DNA from: Nitrospirota bacterium
Lineage (GTDB): Bacteria; Nitrospirota; Nitrospiria; Nitrospirales; Nitrospiraceae
Length of the DNA: 8,931 bases
Direction: 5' to 3'
Assembly: GCA_020028595.1 (NCBI GenBank)
Contig: JAIBHQ010000021.1
Span: forward strand, 1-8,931
In this document: piece after piece, positions 5,966-8,931 of the stretch
How positions within the stretch are numbered: the stretch's first letter is position 1
How the letters are laid out: every line of letters starts with the position of its first letter
Notes under the pieces: model-generated
Databases searched by the model: none
Told to the model about the DNA's origin: nothing
The model's input: the letters and a program-made list of their open reading frames with translations, nothing else
Made by a program: the position numbers and the translations under genes

Positions 5966-7285
5966 GAGCTTTCTGGCCAGTTCCCGTTCTTCCATATCGC
6001 TGTTCACGTCACCGTTCAGGCGGGCGTCCAGCAAGCGGCCGAGAATCGTCTTGAATTGCGGTCCCGGTTTGAGACCGAGTGACTTCAGACTGGCGCCGGT
6101 GAGGGACGGTTTGACCTGCCGATAGGTGGTCACGTACGCCTTGATCAGGCGCTTCACGGATTCAGACTTCGCCGACGCCAGCAGAAACATGATTGTTTCC
6201 CCGGCAAAACCGGCGAGGACGCGATAGATGTCGCTCGGCTTTGGCGCCGGTCGTTTGGCCAGACGGCTGAGAACCATTCCGGCATGGGCGTGGCCGGCTC
6301 GGATCGCCTCCGCCTCCTGCTTCGAAAGTGCCAGCCGCTTCAGAATGTCCGCCACCGGCTTGGGCGGAAGTCCTTCCAGCAGTGCCATCACGTACAGCAA
6401 CCAGACGTTCAGCTTGTGCTTCGGCAAACTCCGTTCATGCCACGCGACCGCGTGCTCGACCCTCTTCAGCATCCCGTCAAGCTTTTCGGACCACGCGAGC
6501 TTCGGATGAATCGTGTGGAGAACGCCCAGTTCGCCCATCCGGGCGATCGCACGCCCGGGATGCCGTTCAGCGAACATCCGCTTCAGTTCCCCGGATAGTC
6601 GATGGGCTGAAAGGCGCCTGATCACGCCCGTTGCGATCGCGTCGCGCAAGCACGCGAGCGTAGACCGGTCCATCCGGAATCCAAGGCGCTGCTCGAACCG
6701 GATGGCCCGGAAAATCCGCGTCGGATCATCGAGAAAACTTCGGCTGTGCAGCATTCGGATGCGCTGCGCGGCAAGATCGCCTTGTCCGTTACAGGCATCC
6801 ACCATCTCGCCGAATCGCTGCGCATTGAGCCGAACTGCGAGCGCGTTGATCGTGAAGTCGCGACGGAGCAGATCGTCCTGGATCGACGCCGGCACGACCA
6901 GCGGCAATGCAGCCGGCTGTGCATACGACTCTTTCCTTGCGGTGGCAATGTCGACCCTTGGGCCTTCTTCCAGTGTCACCGTCGCCGTGCCGAACCGGTC
7001 GTGCACCGCCACCTGTCCGCCGGTGTCGCGGGCGAACGCCCGGGCAAAGTCAACGCCGTCGCCCTCGACGACCAGATCAAGATCGAAGGTGCTCACACCG
7101 AGCAGCAGATCGCGGACGATACCACCCACGACAAAGACCGGCACCCCCATCTCATCCGCCAAACGGCCGGCGGCTTCCAGCACAATGTGGCTGCGCGCCG
7201 GCAAACGCTCGATCATCAACTCCCGCACATTGGCGAAGACCGGCTGCGTGGAGCGCGTACCGGATGTCCTGTGACGATGAATCAT
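5954..7285 (-). CDS. cca: class II tRNA nucleotidyltransferase / poly(A) polymerase family protein
   Basis: This 443-aa enzyme should add CCA, CC or A to tRNA 3' ends; a poly(A) polymerase role is also possible in this family. The catalytic head shows VVGGIVRDLLLG (52-63) with the two metal-binding acids in FDLDLVV (Asp68, Asp70), the DIATARKESY segment (112-121) and RRDFTINALA (141-150). The neck follows with SFLDDPTRIFRAIRF (183-197). The C-terminal region (about 392-440, SLTGASLKSLG...PGPQ...ILGRLLDARLNG) matches the tail seen in many bacterial members. It lacks the DHH and CBS domains that some A-adding enzymes carry. The start is not settled: ATG 7285 lies 6 bp after a TAGAAT -10 (leaderless geometry), whereas Met24 (7216) has GGGAG just upstream but only 3 bp away. 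The gene is monocistronic, divergent from the sensor operon. Confidence 0.93.
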   Translation of the reverse strand: MIHRHRTSGTRSTQPVFANVRELMIERLPARSHIVLEAAGRLADEMGVPVFVVGGIVRDLLLGVSTFDLDLVVEGDGVDFARAFARDTGGQVAVHDRFGTATVTLEEGPRVDIATARKESYAQPAALPLVVPASIQDDLLRRDFTINALAVRLNAQRFGEMVDACNGQGDLAAQRIRMLHSRSFLDDPTRIFRAIRFEQRLGFRMDRSTLACLRDAIATGVIRRLSAHRLSGELKRMFAERHPGRAIARMGELGVLHTIHPKLAWSEKLDGMLKRVEHAVAWHERSLPKHKLNVWLLYVMALLEGLPPKPVADILKRLALSKQEAEAIRAGHAHAGMVLSRLAKRPAPKPSDIYRVLAGFAGETIMFLLASAKSESVKRLIKAYVTTYRQVKPSLTGASLKSLGLKPGPQFKTILGRLLDARLNGDVNSDMEERELARKLARV

Positions 7286-7291
7286 AGCGGC

Positions 7292-7320
7292 ATTCTAACA
7301 GGATGCGGACGATCGGTTAA
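7292..7320 (-). promoter_or_regulatory. putative promoter abutting the tRNA nucleotidyltransferase gene
   Basis: On the minus strand TTAACC (7320-7315), a 17-bp spacer and TAGAAT (7297-7292) match the consensus at 4/6 and 5/6. Only GCCGCT separates the -10 from the ATG at 7285, so the predicted start of transcription falls at the start codon and no Shine-Dalgarno is possible for it. Confidence 0.52.
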
Positions 7321-7332
7321 GGGCAGAGATAC

Positions 7333-7361
7333 TTGCAGCGAAGGGGGGAAGGTGCAATAGT
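7333..7361 (+). promoter_or_regulatory. weak putative promoter of the sensor operon
   Basis: TTGCAG (7333-7338), a 17-bp spacer and AATAGT (7356-7361) each match the sigma70 consensus at 4/6. Transcription would start near 7368, giving a leader of about 22 nt with GGAG (7377-7380) nine bases before ATG 7390. It is divergent from the nucleotidyltransferase promoter, 12 bp apart. An activator or alternative sigma factor may be needed. Confidence 0.33.
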
Positions 7362-7389
7362 ACACGCACGATGTGCGGAGCATGCGAGG

Positions 7390-7725
7390 ATGCCGCTACC
7401 GTCGCTGGCCAGTTTTTCACCACTACGCAAGGCGCAGGCCATCGCGGTCTGTGTCTTCGCGATCGACTTGTTCACACCACAGAGCATGGCGCTGTATATG
7501 TTTTATTCCGTCGCCGTTCTCATGGCGGCCCGGTCGCGCCGGCAGGAGCCCGTCATCATGCTCGGCTATATCTGCACGCTCATGACTGCCGCCGGTGCGG
7601 CGTTCAGCCCGGGGGAAGCCGATTTTGCGGCCATCGTGTACAACCGAATCGCCAGCGCCATTCTGATCTGGACCGTGGTCGTGTTCTGCCTGCCATCCGA
7701 ACGGAGAAAAGGTGACCGCCGCTGA
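7390..7725 (+). CDS. stand-alone four-helix membrane sensor-domain protein
   Basis: This is a 111-aa protein made almost only of four hydrophobic segments (about 14-26, 33-47, 54-72, 82-101) with no enzymatic domain. It aligns without gaps to the membrane part of the sensor kinase that follows: about 27 of 81 positions are identical, including shared ID, TPQ, CT, SP, DF and NR pairs. I infer that it arose by duplication of that domain and may modulate the kinase by pairing with it in the membrane, or sense a related signal. I chose ATG 7390 over the upstream TTG 7333: GGAG lies nine bases before it, the homology to the kinase begins only after it, and the upstream segment is charged and unlike the family. 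It overlaps the kinase gene by 14 bp. Confidence 0.75.
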   Translation: MPLPSLASFSPLRKAQAIAVCVFAIDLFTPQSMALYMFYSVAVLMAARSRRQEPVIMLGYICTLMTAAGAAFSPGEADFAAIVYNRIASAILIWTVVVFCLPSERRKGDRR

Positions 7726-8725
7726 ACGCCATGTCCCGGTTGTGATCACCGCCCTGGCGATTGCCGCGGCAGTCCTGGTCATCGATGTCTACACCCCCCA
7801 GGAGATGCCCCCACAGTACCTGTACGTCCTGTGCATTCTGCTGACTATCTGGTCGCCGCGCGAACAGACACTCTGGTGGATAACGACGCTCTGCACGATC
7901 CTGACAGTACTGGGCGCGTACCTCTCTCCGCCGTCGTTCGATTTCTACATCATCCTGTTCAACCGTTCGATCGCGCTCGTCCTGTTCCTGGCGACCGCCC
8001 TGCTGGTTCAAGCATACCGGCGCACGCAAGAGCGGCTGCATCAGCTGAATCAGGAACTGGAGGCCCGCGTCGAAGATCGGACACGGGACCTCTCACGGGT
8101 CTTTGAAGAACGTGAGCAATTGAACCGCAACCTCCACGACGACGTCCTGCAATCGCTCTATGCCGTCGGGTTGCGGCTGGAAGCCGGCCAATCGGCCCAG
8201 AACACAGAGCCAACTGAGGCCGCTGGACGTATCCTCCGGGCCCTGGAACAGCTTAAACTCACCATGAAACAAATCCGAGGCTACATTGCCGGTCCCCAGC
8301 CTCCCCGCGAGGCGCAACCGCCGTTCGATACGGCCCTCCCCACCCTGGTCCAGAGCATGACGATCGGCACGGGTCCGCAACTCCGGGTGGACATGGAGCC
8401 CAACCTGGCCGCAAATCTTTCGCATGAACAGGCGGAGTCTATTCTGCTGATCGTCCGTGAGGCCTTGAGCAATTGCCTGCAACATTCCCGGGCCCATGAG
8501 GGAGTGGTGACTGCCCAACGACAGAACGGCGCCCTCAGGATCGAAATCCGCGACGACGGCGTCGGATTTGATCCGGTCGCCGCGCGGCAAGGCCTGCACG
8601 GCCTGACCAACATGGACACCCGCGCAAAGGCCATCGGAGCTGACTTCACAATCACCTCGCAGCCCGGCCAGGGAGTCCATATCGCAGTAACTCTTCCCAT
8701 CCCGCAAAGGAGTTCCGGATCATGA
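7712..8725 (+). CDS. membrane sensor histidine kinase, HisKA_3 (NarX/DegS) type
   Basis: This is a 337-aa two-component sensor. The N-terminal membrane domain has four hydrophobic segments (about 8-26, 35-47, 54-72, 80-100) with almost no periplasmic loop, so it probably senses a signal in or at the membrane. A coiled-coil linker (about 101-138) leads to the HisKA_3 dimerisation helix with the phospho-acceptor His142 in RNLHDDVLQSLYAVG. The ATPase domain shows the N-box REALSNCLQHSRA (Asn254), G1 DDGVGFD (281-287), GLHGLTNM (294-301) and GQGVHIAVTLP (319-329). All key residues are present, so it should be active. The start is GTG 7712, with GGAG at 7703-7706; there is no in-frame ATG nearby. 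It overlaps the gene before by 14 bp and the response regulator by ATGA, so the three genes form one coupled operon. Confidence 0.95.
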   Translation: MTAAERHVPVVITALAIAAAVLVIDVYTPQEMPPQYLYVLCILLTIWSPREQTLWWITTLCTILTVLGAYLSPPSFDFYIILFNRSIALVLFLATALLVQAYRRTQERLHQLNQELEARVEDRTRDLSRVFEEREQLNRNLHDDVLQSLYAVGLRLEAGQSAQNTEPTEAAGRILRALEQLKLTMKQIRGYIAGPQPPREAQPPFDTALPTLVQSMTIGTGPQLRVDMEPNLAANLSHEQAESILLIVREALSNCLQHSRAHEGVVTAQRQNGALRIEIRDDGVGFDPVAARQGLHGLTNMDTRAKAIGADFTITSQPGQGVHIAVTLPIPQRSSGS

Positions 8726-8931
8726 CGACAGGCAAACCGATCGCCGTCCTGCTGGTGGACGATCACGCGGTTGTCCGCGAGGGACTCAAGATGGTGCTGG
8801 CCCGCGATCCCCAGATCAAGGTGGTCGGCGAAGCCGGAACCGCGGACGCGGCGATCGCGGAAACGAAACGACTGAAGCCGGACGTCATCCTGATGGATAT
8901 CCGGCTTCCCGGGACAGATGGCGTCCAGGCC
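8722..8931 (+). CDS. response regulator, receiver domain (NarL/FixJ type likely), truncated by window edge
   Basis: Seventy codons are visible. The receiver fold shows AVLLVDDH with the acidic pair Asp13-Asp14, VVREGLKMVL after it, and the phospho-acceptor Asp59 in DVILMDIRLPG. The DDHAVVREGL pattern and pairing with a HisKA_3 kinase are typical of NarL/FixJ regulators, which carry a LuxR-type DNA-binding domain. That part lies beyond the window. The ATG overlaps the kinase stop codon (ATGA), and a strong AAAGGAG (8706-8712) lies nine bases upstream. It is the probable phosphotransfer partner of the adjacent kinase. Confidence 0.95.
   Translation, partial: MTTGKPIAVLLVDDHAVVREGLKMVLARDPQIKVVGEAGTADAAIAETKRLKPDVILMDIRLPGTDGVQA

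Noticed and set aside
6513..7274. 253-aa Ser/Arg-rich open frame on the plus strand opposite the nucleotidyltransferase
   Set aside because: Antisense shadow of a gene with intact catalytic motifs; its composition is typical of such shadows.

Overview
The window looks like an ordinary chromosomal stretch of a GC-rich (about 60% by eye), Gram-negative-type bacterium. Gene content and protein character suggest Nitrospirota (Nitrospira-like). That is an inference from the look of the proteins, not something I could test. I see no phage, IS element, CRISPR array or other mobile element.

Layout, left to right. Positions 29-230 hold two minus-strand tRNA genes, tRNA-Tyr(GTA) then tRNA-Gly(TCC), both with CCA encoded. 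They read off the left edge, probably toward more tRNAs and/or tuf, as in many bacteria. They are driven by a perfect consensus sigma70-type promoter (370-398, minus), and the leader before tRNA-Tyr is about 130 nt long and can form two mutually exclusive hairpins. A small two-helix membrane protein of DUF4321 type (582-845, plus) has its own promoter and runs tail to tail into uvrB (852-2888, minus), the DNA damage-recognition helicase of nucleotide excision repair. Divergent from uvrB, across only 36 bp, is an exported transglutaminase-like protein (2925-4802) with a proline-rich linker and a C-terminal beta-rich domain.

Next comes a pair of divergent genes: an unrecognised 84-aa basic, Trp-rich protein (4891-5145, minus) and a 227-aa protein with a DUF6573-like C-terminal domain (5247-5930, plus). 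The latter converges on a class II tRNA nucleotidyltransferase/poly(A) polymerase family gene (5954-7285, minus). The right end is a plus-strand signalling operon: a free-standing four-helix membrane domain protein, a sensor kinase of the NarX/DegS (HisKA_3) type whose membrane part is homologous to that preceding protein, and the start of a NarL-type response regulator that runs off the edge. The stop/start overlaps (14 nt, then ATGA) indicate translational coupling.

The most interesting structure is regulatory rather than a new gene system. Three unrelated genes have a -10-like hexamer ending 5-6 bp before the ATG, a geometry that predicts leaderless mRNAs. Other genes in the same window have normal leaders with Shine-Dalgarno sites. 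I do not see evidence for a new multi-gene system; the best unknowns are the 84-aa protein, the DUF6573-like protein and the stand-alone sensor domain.
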